Assembly (NCBI GenBank): GCA_009779595.1 | Contig: WRDZ01000022.1 | Span: 1-8,926, forward strand | Reading direction: 5' to 3' | DNA: 8,926 nt | From: Alphaproteobacteria bacterium | GTDB lineage: Bacteria; Pseudomonadota; Alphaproteobacteria; WRDZ01 | Part shown: in pieces, positions 1 to 6,760 of the stretch | Layout: each line of letters begins with the position of its first letter | Position numbering within the stretch: the first letter of the stretch is position 1 | The notes under the pieces: generated by a model | The model's input: the letters and a program-made list of their open reading frames with translations, nothing else | The model's database searches: none | What the model was told of the DNA's origin: nothing | Program-made: the position numbers and the translations under genes

Positions 1-1537
1 CCTCCAGCGCCCGGATTACGGTATCGACGTGCCCCAGCGTTTGCATGGTCGTGTCGGTCACTATGAACGCGCGTTTTTTGCAGCCCTTGAACTCGGCCAG
101 CGCCAAGGCCGTGCACCCCGGCTTGAAATAGATTTTCTCAGGCACCTTGTACCAGAGCATGTTTTCGCGCCGCATGGCGACCGATTTGAAGTTCATCAGG
201 TGTTTGACTCCTATATTTTCGGAAACCGAGTTCCCCCCCCACGAGCCGCAGCCAAGCGTAAGCGACGGCGGCAGCTTGAAGTTGTATATGTCGCCTATGG
301 CCCCCTGGGACGCGGGCATGTTCACCAGCACGCGCCCGGTGCGGATGTTCTCGGCAAAAGCCCTTATCCTGTGCTGTTCGGTTTCGTCGGCGTACAGGAC
401 CGCGGTGTGGCCCGCTCCGCCGAAAGCGACCAGGGCCTTGGCCGTCTTTATCGCGCTATCAAAGTCCTTGGCCGTGTAAAAAGCCAGCACGGGCGAAAGT
501 TTCTCATAGCTGAAAGGCTCTTCCCTGCCGACCTTGTCGACCTGGGCGATAAGTATCTTTGCGTGCGGCTTCACATCAAACCCCGCAAGTCCGGCGATTT
601 TATGCGCGGTCTGCCCGACGATGGACGAGTTTATGGACCCGTCCTGCAATATCAGCTTGCGCAGTTTTTCCTTGTCCTTGCCTTCGACGAACACGCACGA
701 GTGCTTTTCGAACTCGGCCTTGACTGCATTAACCACCTTGTCGTGCACTATGACCGCCTGCTCGGACGCGCAGATTATGCCGTTGTCGAAGGTCTTGCTC
801 ATTATTATAGAGCTTACGGCCATCTTTATGTCAGCGGACTCGTCGATAATCACCGGGGTGTTCCCGGCTCCCACGCCTATGGCCGGGGTGCCCGAACTAT
901 AGGCCGCCTTGACCAGGCTCATCCCGCCCGTGGCAAGTATCAGGTTGACGTGCCTGTGCCGCATCAGTTCCTGGGTCGCCTGTATGGACGGCTGCTTTAT
1001 GCACATCAGCAGGTTTTCCGGGGCGCCAGCCGCAACGGCAGCATCCATCATAATCCTTACGGCTTCGGCAGTGCAGGCTTTGGCCCTGGGGTGCGGCGAC
1101 ATCACAATCCCGTTGCGCGTCTTCAGGCCCAGTAATCCTTTGAACACGGCCGTGGACGTGGGGTTGGTCGCCGGGATTATGCCGGCTATAAGGCCGACGG
1201 GCTCGGCTATGGTTTCAAAGCCGGCGGCCGGGTCGCTTTCTATTGTCCCGCAGGTCTGGGTGTCCTTGTACTGGTTGTATATGTATTCGCTGGCGAACTG
1301 GTTTTTGATGACCTTGTCCTCTATCACGCCCATGCCTGTTTCCTGGACCGCCATTTTGGCAAGCGGGATGCGCGCGCTGGCGCTGGCAAGGGCCGCGGCA
1401 CGGAACACGGCGTCGACCCGCTTCTGGTCGAATTTGGCGTATTCTTCCTGAGCGGCGCGCACAAGGCCTATCATTTCGTCCAGCATGTCTTTCGAGTCTT
1501 TGTTCGCTTCAGCTTTCCCTATGATTTTCTTCAGCAT
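1..1537 (-). CDS. adhE: Bifunctional acetaldehyde-CoA/alcohol dehydrogenase AdhE (3' end outside window)
   Basis: AdhE reduces acetyl-CoA to acetaldehyde and then to ethanol with two NADH, regenerating NAD+ during fermentation; in known members it forms cytosolic filaments (spirosomes). The visible 512 residues cover the whole N-terminal aldehyde dehydrogenase domain (about 20-450), the linker, and the first ~60 residues of the iron-type alcohol dehydrogenase domain, which opens with ENMLWYKVPEKIYF. Diagnostic motifs are PLAKMAVQETGMG, VIKNQFASEYIYN, the glycine-rich GVGAGNTPVIID, FDNGIICASEQ with the predicted catalytic Cys256, PASQGAIGDIYNF and LGCGSWGGNS. Similarity to the E. coli enzyme is clear throughout. 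Family members run about 870-890 residues, so roughly 360-380 remain beyond position 1. The ATG at 1535-1537 follows AAAGGA about 8 bases upstream and has its own promoter. No frameshift is visible, although the frame crosses a run of eight G (233-240). The NAD- and iron-binding motifs of the second domain cannot be inspected. Confidence 0.97.
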   Translation of the reverse strand, partial: MLKKIIGKAEANKDSKDMLDEMIGLVRAAQEEYAKFDQKRVDAVFRAAALASASARIPLAKMAVQETGMGVIEDKVIKNQFASEYIYNQYKDTQTCGTIESDPAAGFETIAEPVGLIAGIIPATNPTSTAVFKGLLGLKTRNGIVMSPHPRAKACTAEAVRIMMDAAVAAGAPENLLMCIKQPSIQATQELMRHRHVNLILATGGMSLVKAAYSSGTPAIGVGAGNTPVIIDESADIKMAVSSIIMSKTFDNGIICASEQAVIVHDKVVNAVKAEFEKHSCVFVEGKDKEKLRKLILQDGSINSSIVGQTAHKIAGLAGFDVKPHAKILIAQVDKVGREEPFSYEKLSPVLAFYTAKDFDSAIKTAKALVAFGGAGHTAVLYADETEQHRIRAFAENIRTGRVLVNMPASQGAIGDIYNFKLPPSLTLGCGSWGGNSVSENIGVKHLMNFKSVAMRRENMLWYKVPEKIYFKPGCTALALAEFKGCKKRAFIVTDTTMQTLGHVDTVIRALE

Positions 1538-1560
1538 GGAACCGTCCTTTTGTTTCGCTT

Positions 1561-1589
1561 ATTTTATTAGAACAATCAAAGGTTAACAA
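1561..1589 (-). promoter_or_regulatory. Putative sigma70-type promoter of adhE
   Basis: Read on the minus strand, TTGTTA (1584-1589) is followed after exactly 17 bases by TAAAAT (1561-1566). These match the -35 and -10 consensus at 4/6 and 5/6, at the ideal spacing. Transcription would start near 1554, leaving a leader of about 17 bases that carries the adhE Shine-Dalgarno. The region is clearly A+T-richer than both neighbouring genes. A second, perfect -10 (TATAAT, 1604-1609) lies upstream, but no good -35 sits at 16-18 bases from it. The promoter implies that adhE can be expressed separately from the ribosomal operon. Based on sequence match only. Confidence 0.55.
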
Positions 1590-1657
1590 AGAATTATGGC
1601 CGTATTATATTTTGGCATGCGAGGCGCGTGTCCTGCGGACCGCTTGGCAGCGCCGCG

Positions 1658-2332
1658 TCATTCGCCGCGGGATTTAACCTTCAGCTGGATGCTTTCCTCT
1701 ATCTGCCTGGCCACCGCCTCTATGCTGCCCGTGCCGTCCACGGTTGCCAGCAGCCCGCGGCTTTCGTAATAAGGCAGGACCGGCATTGTCTGCGCGCGGT
1801 ACTCTTGCAGCCTCTTCTTGACGGTTTCCATGTTGTCGTCGCTGCGCCTGTCAAAATGCGTGCCGCCGCACACGTCGCACACGCCCATTACCTTCGTCTT
1901 ATGCAGCGTTTCGTTGTATTCGGCCTCGCAGGTATGGCAGTAAAACCTGCCGATTGTCCTTTCGATTATATAGCTGTCGGGGACCTGGATGTCTATGACT
2001 ATGTCAAGCTTAAGGCCCGCCCCTTCCAATATCCGGTCGAAAGCCATGGCCTGCGGCAGGGTGCGCGGGAATCCGTCCAATATGAATCCGGCGTCGGTCA
2101 GCCCCTGGTGCATTTTTTCACGGATGCTGTCTATGGCCAGCTGGTCGGGCACAAGCCCGCCTTTCTCCAAAATCGGGGCGAGTTCCTTGCCTATCGGAGT
2201 CTGCGCTTTGACAAACGAGCGGAAAATCTTGCCTGTTGAGAAAATAGGCACGCCAAGCCGCTCGTTTAAACGCCGCGCCTGCGTGCCTTTGCCGCCGCCC
2301 GGAGGCCCCATCATCACGATATATTTTTTCAT
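1658..2332 (-). CDS. adk: Adenylate kinase (zinc-LID type)
   Basis: Adenylate kinase converts ATP + AMP to 2 ADP in the cytosol and balances the adenylate pool. The 224-residue product is a long-form enzyme. It has the P-loop GPPGGGKGT (9-17), AMP-site Thr33 and Arg38, and DGFPRT (86-91). The LID domain carries Cys132-x2-Cys135 and Cys152-x2-Cys155, a predicted structural metal site, followed by FDRRSDDN and the late-core YYESRG. One oddity is that the usual STGDM/L motif reads FSTGKIF, with Lys35 in place of a normally conserved Asp. I chose the ATG at 2330-2332 because an AAAGGGG Shine-Dalgarno lies about 9 bases upstream and MKKYIVMMG is the normal N-terminus; an in-frame TTG at 2354-2356 would only add eight non-conserved residues. 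The gene starts 44 bases after the ABC remnant. adk next to secY is typical of alphaproteobacteria, but here rpsM does not follow. No intrinsic terminator is visible downstream. Confidence 0.97.
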   Translation of the reverse strand: MKKYIVMMGPPGGGKGTQARRLNERLGVPIFSTGKIFRSFVKAQTPIGKELAPILEKGGLVPDQLAIDSIREKMHQGLTDAGFILDGFPRTLPQAMAFDRILEGAGLKLDIVIDIQVPDSYIIERTIGRFYCHTCEAEYNETLHKTKVMGVCDVCGGTHFDRRSDDNMETVKKRLQEYRAQTMPVLPYYESRGLLATVDGTGSIEAVARQIEESIQLKVKSRGE

Positions 2333-2376
2333 GTCTGCCGCCCCTTTATATGCCAAGCGTAAACGGCAATCCTTAA

Positions 2377-3689
2377 TTAACCATGAATCTTTTTATTGCC
2401 GGCCTGCTTCTTCCACAGCCGCGCGTAAATGCCGTTCTTCTTAAGCAGCCCGGCGTGCGAGCCCTGCTCGGCAATGCTGCCTTTTTCAATGACTATGATG
2501 CGGTCCATCTTGCGCAGGGTGCTTAAGCGGTGTGCAATCACAACCGTGGCCCTGCCTTTCATCAAAGCATGGAACGATTTTTGTATCGTCGCCTCGGTCT
2601 GGCTGTCCAGCGAACTGGTCGCCTCGTCCAGGATTAGAATCGGAGCGTCCTTCAATATTGCGCGGGCTATGGCTATGCGCTGGCGCTGCCCGCCGCTTAG
2701 CTTGATGCCGCGGTTGCCCACGACAGTGCCGTACCCGTCGCGGGCCGACATTATAAAGCCGTGGATGTCGGCCTGTTTGGCCGCGCGCTCTATCTGGGCC
2801 TGCGTCGCGTCCGGCCGGGCATACCCTATATTTTCGGCCAGCGTGCGGTTGAACAACGCCGGGTCCTGCGGCACGAACGCTATATTGCGGCGCAGGGATT
2901 CCTGCTGCACGTTCCTTATGTTCCTGCCGTCGATGAAAATCCCGCCGGCCTGCACGTCGAACGGGCGCAGCAGCAGGTGCACCAGCGTAGTCTTGCCCGC
3001 GCCCGACAGCCCTATGACCCCGATGCGTTCCCCGGGCTTTATGTCCAGCGACAGGCCATGCAAGACCCAGTCCCTGTCGTACTTGAAGGATATGCCGCGC
3101 AGTTCCACCGCGCCGCGGCGAACGACCAAATTGCGCGCGCCGGGCTTGTCCGTGACCGCGTACGGGGTTATCATTTCCTCCCAGGCCTGCTTTGCCTCCA
3201 TATAATCCTTTATCGTATTGTTATAGGTTTCTCCAAGAATACGAAACTGGCGTATTACCGACCAGCAGGCCATGATAATAAATGCTACGTCGGACACCTT
3301 GATTTCGCCGCCGGCAAAAAGTTTTACGCACAAAACCAATATCGCAAAGAAACCCAGCGTATTTGCAAGCGAAATACCATATTCGTGTAAAATTTGAAAA
3401 CGGTGCGTTTTCCAGGTTTTGTCCAGCAGGATATTGCGTTCTTTGGCGATGTATTCACGCTCGGACTTGGCGGATGCGAAATATTTTATGTTCGCATAGT
3501 TTGATACACTGTCCGATATTCAGCGCGTCTTTTCGCGAACTTTCCGGAATACAATACAACCCATGTCAAAAGAATCATGCCCCAGGCCGACAAACCGATG
3601 CCCAAAGTGCAGACGCACAGCGCGAACACCTTGAATTTCTTAAGCATAGTCCAGTAAAAGCCCGGCAAAGTCTTTGGAAATTCACTCAT
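2377..3689 (-). pseudogene. Degraded ABC exporter gene (membrane domain deleted and frameshifted, ATPase domain intact)
   Basis: This is the remnant of a fused membrane-ATPase ABC exporter of the multidrug/lipid type. The 5' fragment begins at ATG 3687-3689 (GGAG six bases upstream), starts MSEFPKTLPGFYW, and runs 67 codons to TAA at 3486. The 3' fragment is in another frame. It opens after TGA 3520-3522 with ISDSVSNYANIKYF and runs 380 codons to TAA 2377. Its nucleotide-binding domain looks complete: Walker A GLSGAGKT (2989-3012), Q-loop VPQDPALF, signature LSGGQ (2686-2700), Walker B ILILDEA (2620-2640), and H-loop His (2530-2532). Only about 190 membrane-domain residues precede it, against some 320-330 in the family, so roughly 130-140 residues are missing. 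The pre-TM1 segment joins almost directly to what looks like TM4, and the frame then breaks between AKRRA and ISDS. The gene begins 40 bases after secY and ends 44 bases before adk. A free ATPase fragment could still be made, or an assembly error could be responsible. Confidence 0.85.
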
Positions 3690-3729
3690 GTCAACTCCCA
3701 GTTCTTTATGAAACCGCAAGACTGGCGCT

Positions 3730-5043
3730 TTATATCCGGCCCTTCAGGTGCGCTTTTTTCAGCAGGCCTTCATATTGGTACGCAATCAGGTACGACTGCA
3801 CCTGCGTGGTCAGGTCCATGATGACCGTCACGACGATAAGCAGCGTGGTTCCCCCAAGGAACATGGGCACGCCCATCTTGCTGGCCATTATTTCCGGAGC
3901 GGTGCACAGTAGCACCAGGTACGCGGACCCAAGCACCGTAAGGCGCGTCAGCACATAGTCCAGATACTCGGCCGTCGAGGCGCCGGGCCGTATGCCCAGT
4001 ATGAAGCCGCCCTGTTTTTTCAGGTTGTCGGCGGTTTCCGTGGGGTTGAATACGACCGCGGTATAGAAGAACGTGAAGAACACTATAAGGAAAGCGAACA
4101 GGCCCATGTGCAGGGGGCTGCCGCGGTTCATCATTGTAACGAAGTCCTCCAGCCACGCCGGTCCCCTTCCGGCCCTGACCGCGAAGTCCGCGGCCGCAAT
4201 GGGCACCATCAGTATGGAACTGGCGAAAATCGGCGGGATGACCCCGGTCGGGTTGATTTTGAGCGGCAGGTGCGAGCTGTCGCCCATGGACATCTGCATG
4301 CCTATCTGCCGCTTGGGGTACTGTATTGATATGCGGCGCTGAGCCCTTTCCACCGTGACCACCAGCAGCACCAGCACGGCCATGGCCGCTACCACCAGCA
4401 TCACCTTGGCCGTGGATATTTCGCCCACGCGCCCGGCTTCGAACAGGCCGACTATGGCGGACGGAAGCTCGGCCAGAATCCCGGCCGTGATTATTATGGA
4501 CGAGCCGTTGCCTATGCCGCGCGAGGTTATCTGCTCGCCCAGCCAGACGATGAACATTGTGCCGCCCAGAAGCGACACGACCGCGGTAAAGCGGAACACG
4601 GGCCCGCTGTAAAGCACCGCGCCCATGCCTTCAAGGCCGGCAGCGATGCCGTATCCTTGGACGATGGTGATAAGCACCGTCAGGTATCTTGTGTACTGGT
4701 TAATCTTGGTCTGCCCGGTCTGGCCTTCTTTCTTCAGGGCCATAAGGCTTGGGACTATGGACGAGGCAAGCTGCATTATGATGGACGCCGAAATGTACGG
4801 CATGATGGCCAGCGCGAAAATGCTCATGCGCTTCAACGCGCCGCCGGCGAACATGTTGAACATGCCCAGTATGCCGCCCTGGTTCTGCTCGAAAATGCGG
4901 GCGAACACGACCGGGTTGATGCCCGGCAGCGGGATGAACGTGCCAAGACGGAACACCAGCAGGGCAATCAGCACGAACAAAAGCCGCTTGTGCAGTTCCT
5001 TCGCGCGCCCGAAAGCTCCAAGATTTTCGCCTGAAAATGCCAT
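3730..5043 (-). CDS. secY: Preprotein translocase channel subunit SecY
   Basis: SecY forms the inner-membrane pore of the SecYEG translocon, through which SecA or the ribosome passes secretory and membrane proteins. The 437 residues are the normal length and contain the expected ten hydrophobic helices, beginning around residues 20-42 (FRLGTFIPLPGI). Hallmarks in order are the plug region with GGALKRMSIFALAIMPYISA (68-87), GEQITSRGIGNGSS (169-182), the cytoplasmic C4 loop ERAQRRISIQYPKRQ (232-246), LPLKINPTGVIPPIFASSI (259-277), the C5 loop with GIRPG (Arg352, equivalent to the essential Arg357 of E. coli) and TAEYLDYVLTRLT, and the C-terminal AYQYEGLLKK. The start at 5041-5043 is supported by TAGGAG six bases upstream; the TAG of that sequence is the rplO stop codon, which suggests translational coupling. 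SecY is the last intact gene of the spc series here. Confidence 0.98.
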   Translation of the reverse strand: MAFSGENLGAFGRAKELHKRLLFVLIALLVFRLGTFIPLPGINPVVFARIFEQNQGGILGMFNMFAGGALKRMSIFALAIMPYISASIIMQLASSIVPSLMALKKEGQTGQTKINQYTRYLTVLITIVQGYGIAAGLEGMGAVLYSGPVFRFTAVVSLLGGTMFIVWLGEQITSRGIGNGSSIIITAGILAELPSAIVGLFEAGRVGEISTAKVMLVVAAMAVLVLLVVTVERAQRRISIQYPKRQIGMQMSMGDSSHLPLKINPTGVIPPIFASSILMVPIAAADFAVRAGRGPAWLEDFVTMMNRGSPLHMGLFAFLIVFFTFFYTAVVFNPTETADNLKKQGGFILGIRPGASTAEYLDYVLTRLTVLGSAYLVLLCTAPEIMASKMGVPMFLGGTTLLIVVTVIMDLTTQVQSYLIAYQYEGLLKKAHLKGRI

Positions 5044-5052
5044 TGTCCGCTC

Positions 5053-5607
5053 CTATTTCTTGGTTGACTTCTTTGCCTTGGTCGCTTTCTCTTTTTTGTC
5101 CTTTTTGGTTTTGCCTTCTTTCTTGGGCAGCTTCCTTACTTTTTCCTTGGGGGTGAACACATTTACCGAGCCGCCGGCCTTCTCGACCTTTTCCCTAGCT
5201 TTATCCGTAATCCCGTGGACGTCAAGCGAAAGTTTCCCCTTTACGTCGCCCACGCCCAGGATACGCACTCCCTGGCAGGTCGCGCGGACCAGCTTGGCCG
5301 CCTTGAAAGCCGCAAGGTCTATGGTCTTAGACGCGTCAAGCTTCTTCTTTTCGATAGCCTGCATCAGACCTTTAAGGTTGATTCCGGTAAGCTTCATGCG
5401 GAATATGTTGTTGAACCCGCGCTTTGGCAAACGGCGGTAAATCGGCATCTGGCCGCCTTCGAACCCGCGGACGGCCACGCCCGACCTTGCGGTCTGGCCT
5501 TTGCCGCCACGTCCGGCTGTCTTGCCCATGCCCGAGCCCATGCCCCGCCCCACGCGCCTTTTGCCGTGCCTTGCTTTGGGGTTTTCCTTGATTTCGTTGA
5601 GTTTCAT
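5053..5607 (-). CDS. rplO: 50S ribosomal protein L15 (uL15) with extended basic C-terminus
   Basis: L15 is a late-assembling 23S rRNA-binding protein of the large subunit. The N-terminus MKLNEIKENP and the long Gly/Arg-rich rRNA-threading arm (about 10-65), with RVGRGMGSGMGKT, GGKGQTARSG, GFEGGQMP and RRLPKRGF, are diagnostic. The globular part follows and ends near KVEKAGGSVNV (140-150). The protein is 184 residues where most bacterial L15 proteins are about 145-155. The extra ~30 residues form a Lys-dominated tail (152-184) with KKEGKTKKDKKEKATK. I chose ATG 5605-5607, the conserved N-terminus, with AAGGAG and AAGGGA just upstream; in-frame upstream codons read into rpmD. The stop (TAG, 5053-5055) forms part of the secY ribosome-binding site, and the spacer to rpmD is seven bases. 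Confidence 0.97.
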   Translation of the reverse strand: MKLNEIKENPKARHGKRRVGRGMGSGMGKTAGRGGKGQTARSGVAVRGFEGGQMPIYRRLPKRGFNNIFRMKLTGINLKGLMQAIEKKKLDASKTIDLAAFKAAKLVRATCQGVRILGVGDVKGKLSLDVHGITDKAREKVEKAGGSVNVFTPKEKVRKLPKKEGKTKKDKKEKATKAKKSTKK

Positions 5608-5614
5608 TATTCCC

Positions 5615-5800
5615 TTACTCCTTGACTTCGACCAGATGGTTGACTTTGGCAATCATGCCGCGCACTGCCGCGGTATCTTCCAGGGTCCTGGTCCTGCCAA
5701 TCCTGCCCAGCCCCAAGCCGCGCAGAGTGGCCTTCACTGATTCTATCTGGCAGATGCCGCTGCGCACCTGGCGGACGGTAACTTGTTTCTTCTTAGTCAT
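5615..5800 (-). CDS. rpmD: 50S ribosomal protein L30 (uL30)
   Basis: L30 is a small 23S rRNA-binding protein of the large subunit, present in many but not all bacteria. The 61 residues match the compact bacterial form. They start [16 protein letters not shown] and contain [14 protein letters not shown], which corresponds to the family's usual TLRGLGLRRIGRT-like motif, and end [11 protein letters not shown]. The start is ATG 5798-5800, preceded by AAGGAGG about eight bases upstream. This ATG lies inside the end of rpsE, so the two genes overlap by eight bases (ATGACTAA on the minus strand) in different frames, which favours coupled translation. The order rpsE-rpmD-rplO is the standard spc arrangement. 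Confidence 0.97.
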   Translation of the reverse strand: MTKKKQVTVRQVRSGICQIESVKATLRGLGLGRIGRTRTLEDTAAVRGMIAKVNHLVEVKE

Positions 5801-6362
5801 TGGTCGCAACCTCCTTGCTTTCGGCCGCAGCAGCACTGCCGCCGCCGCCGTCGCGGCGCGCGACCAGGTCGCCCACCTTCTTGTGGCGCTTGGCCGCAAT
5901 CTGGCGCGGCGAGCTTACCTTCAGCAGCGCGTTGAACGTGGCCTTTATCACGTTGTGCGGGTTGGACGTGCCGGTGGATTTGGCCACCACGTCCTCGATG
6001 CCCATCATTTCGAACACCGCGCGCATGGGGCCGCCGGCGATGATTCCCGTACCCGCCGGAGCCGTGCGCAGTATGACCTTGCCCGCGCCAAAGCTGCCCT
6101 TGACGTCGTGGTGCAAAGTGCGCCCTTCGCGCAGCGGGACCTTTATCATCTTGCCCTCGGCCGCCTTTATCGCTTTCTTCATCGCGTCAGGAGCCTCTTT
6201 GGATTTGCCCGTGCCGTACCCGACGCTGCCCTTCTCGTCGCCGACAACCACCAGCGCGGCCAAGCCGAACCGTTTGCCGCCCTTGACCGTCTTGGACACG
6301 CGGTTGACGGACACGGTCTTGTTCTTGAATTCGCTGACTGTTTCTTGTGCCTGTTTTGCCAT
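5793..6362 (-). CDS. rpsE: 30S ribosomal protein S5 (uS5)
   Basis: S5 binds 16S rRNA near the decoding centre and influences translational accuracy and mRNA helicase activity. The N-terminal double-stranded-RNA-binding-like fold (about 10-75) includes [11 protein letters not shown], the loop where spectinomycin-resistance changes are known in other bacteria. No deletion or obvious substitution is seen there. Next come [19 protein letters not shown] and the C-terminal domain with [18 protein letters not shown] and [14 protein letters not shown]. The 189-residue length exceeds the ~166 of E. coli because of a Gly/Ala-rich, acidic-ended tail ([19 protein letters not shown]). The start ATG 6360-6362 has AAGGGA about eight bases upstream. 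The 3' end overlaps rpmD by eight bases, and 17 bases separate it from rplR. Confidence 0.98.
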   Translation of the reverse strand: MAKQAQETVSEFKNKTVSVNRVSKTVKGGKRFGLAALVVVGDEKGSVGYGTGKSKEAPDAMKKAIKAAEGKMIKVPLREGRTLHHDVKGSFGAGKVILRTAPAGTGIIAGGPMRAVFEMMGIEDVVAKSTGTSNPHNVIKATFNALLKVSSPRQIAAKRHKKVGDLVARRDGGGGSAAAAESKEVATND

Positions 6363-6379
6363 TATAGTCTTCCCTTATA

Positions 6380-6748
6380 TTAAAACTTCAAGCCCGCCTG
6401 CCGCGCCGCATCGGCCAGCAAAGCCACGCGCCCGTGGTACACAAGGCCGCCGCGGTCAAAGACCACTTCCTGGACCCCGGCCTTTATCGCGCGCTTGGCG
6501 ATTTCCTGCCCGACCCTTTCGGCCCCTTCCTTGTTCCAGGGCTTTGCAATCTTCAAATCCTTTTCCAAGGACGACACGGCCGCCACGGTGTGGTGCTTGG
6601 CGTCATCGATAACCTGAGCATAGATATTCTTGTTGGAAAAGTAAACACTTAACCGCAGCTTGCCGTTCGCCCTGGACTTTATGGCCCAGCGGTTCCTGGC
6701 TTTCCTGCGCTCAAACAACCTGTCGTTCTTCTTTATGTTTATGTTCAT
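6380..6748 (-). CDS. rplR: 50S ribosomal protein L18 (uL18)
   Basis: L18 binds 5S rRNA and attaches it, with L5 and L25, to the central protuberance of the large subunit. The 122-residue product has the basic N-terminal arm ([15 protein letters not shown]), the core segment [19 protein letters not shown], and the C-terminal signature [20 protein letters not shown], ending GLKF as is usual in proteobacterial L18. The length is typical. The start ATG 6746-6748 is preceded by AAGGGA eight bases upstream. It sits 12 bases after rplF in the standard spc order. Nothing unusual is seen. Confidence 0.98.
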   Translation of the reverse strand: MNINIKKNDRLFERRKARNRWAIKSRANGKLRLSVYFSNKNIYAQVIDDAKHHTVAAVSSLEKDLKIAKPWNKEGAERVGQEIAKRAIKAGVQEVVFDRGGLVYHGRVALLADAARQAGLKF

Positions 6749-6760
6749 GTCGTCTATCCC

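Noticed and set aside
29..1451. Long plus-strand open frames opposite adhE, and similar ones opposite adk, the ABC gene, secY and the ribosomal genes
   Set aside because: They are antisense shadows of clearly recognisable minus-strand genes, favoured by G+C-rich codons. Their translations show no family motif, and they lack spaced ribosome-binding sites.
1571..1590. Possible Rex (NADH-sensing repressor) operator at the adhE promoter
   Set aside because: Only one half-site (TTGTTAA) is present. The expected inverted partner at four-base spacing is absent, and a match this short overlaps the -35 element by chance.
1630..1640. Inverted repeat GTCC-TGC-GGAC after adk as a possible terminator
   Set aside because: The stem is only four base pairs and no U-tract follows, so it is not a convincing intrinsic terminator.
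2333..2356. Upstream TTG start for adk giving eight more residues
   Set aside because: The added residues are not conserved, and the AAAGGGG ribosome-binding site fits the ATG at 2332 instead.
2333..2376. A separate promoter for adk in the spacer after the ABC remnant
   Set aside because: TATAAA is present, but the candidate -35 elements lie about 13 or 20 bases away, outside the usual range.
3337..3339. TTG start giving a self-standing 320-residue ATPase gene
   Set aside because: Conserved exporter sequence continues upstream in the same frame to 3519, and no ribosome-binding site precedes this codon. It lies inside a membrane helix.
3486..3525. Programmed ribosomal frameshift joining the two parts of the ABC gene
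   Set aside because: No slippery heptamer or following pseudoknot is evident, and the encoded membrane domain would still lack several helices. Decay is the simpler explanation.
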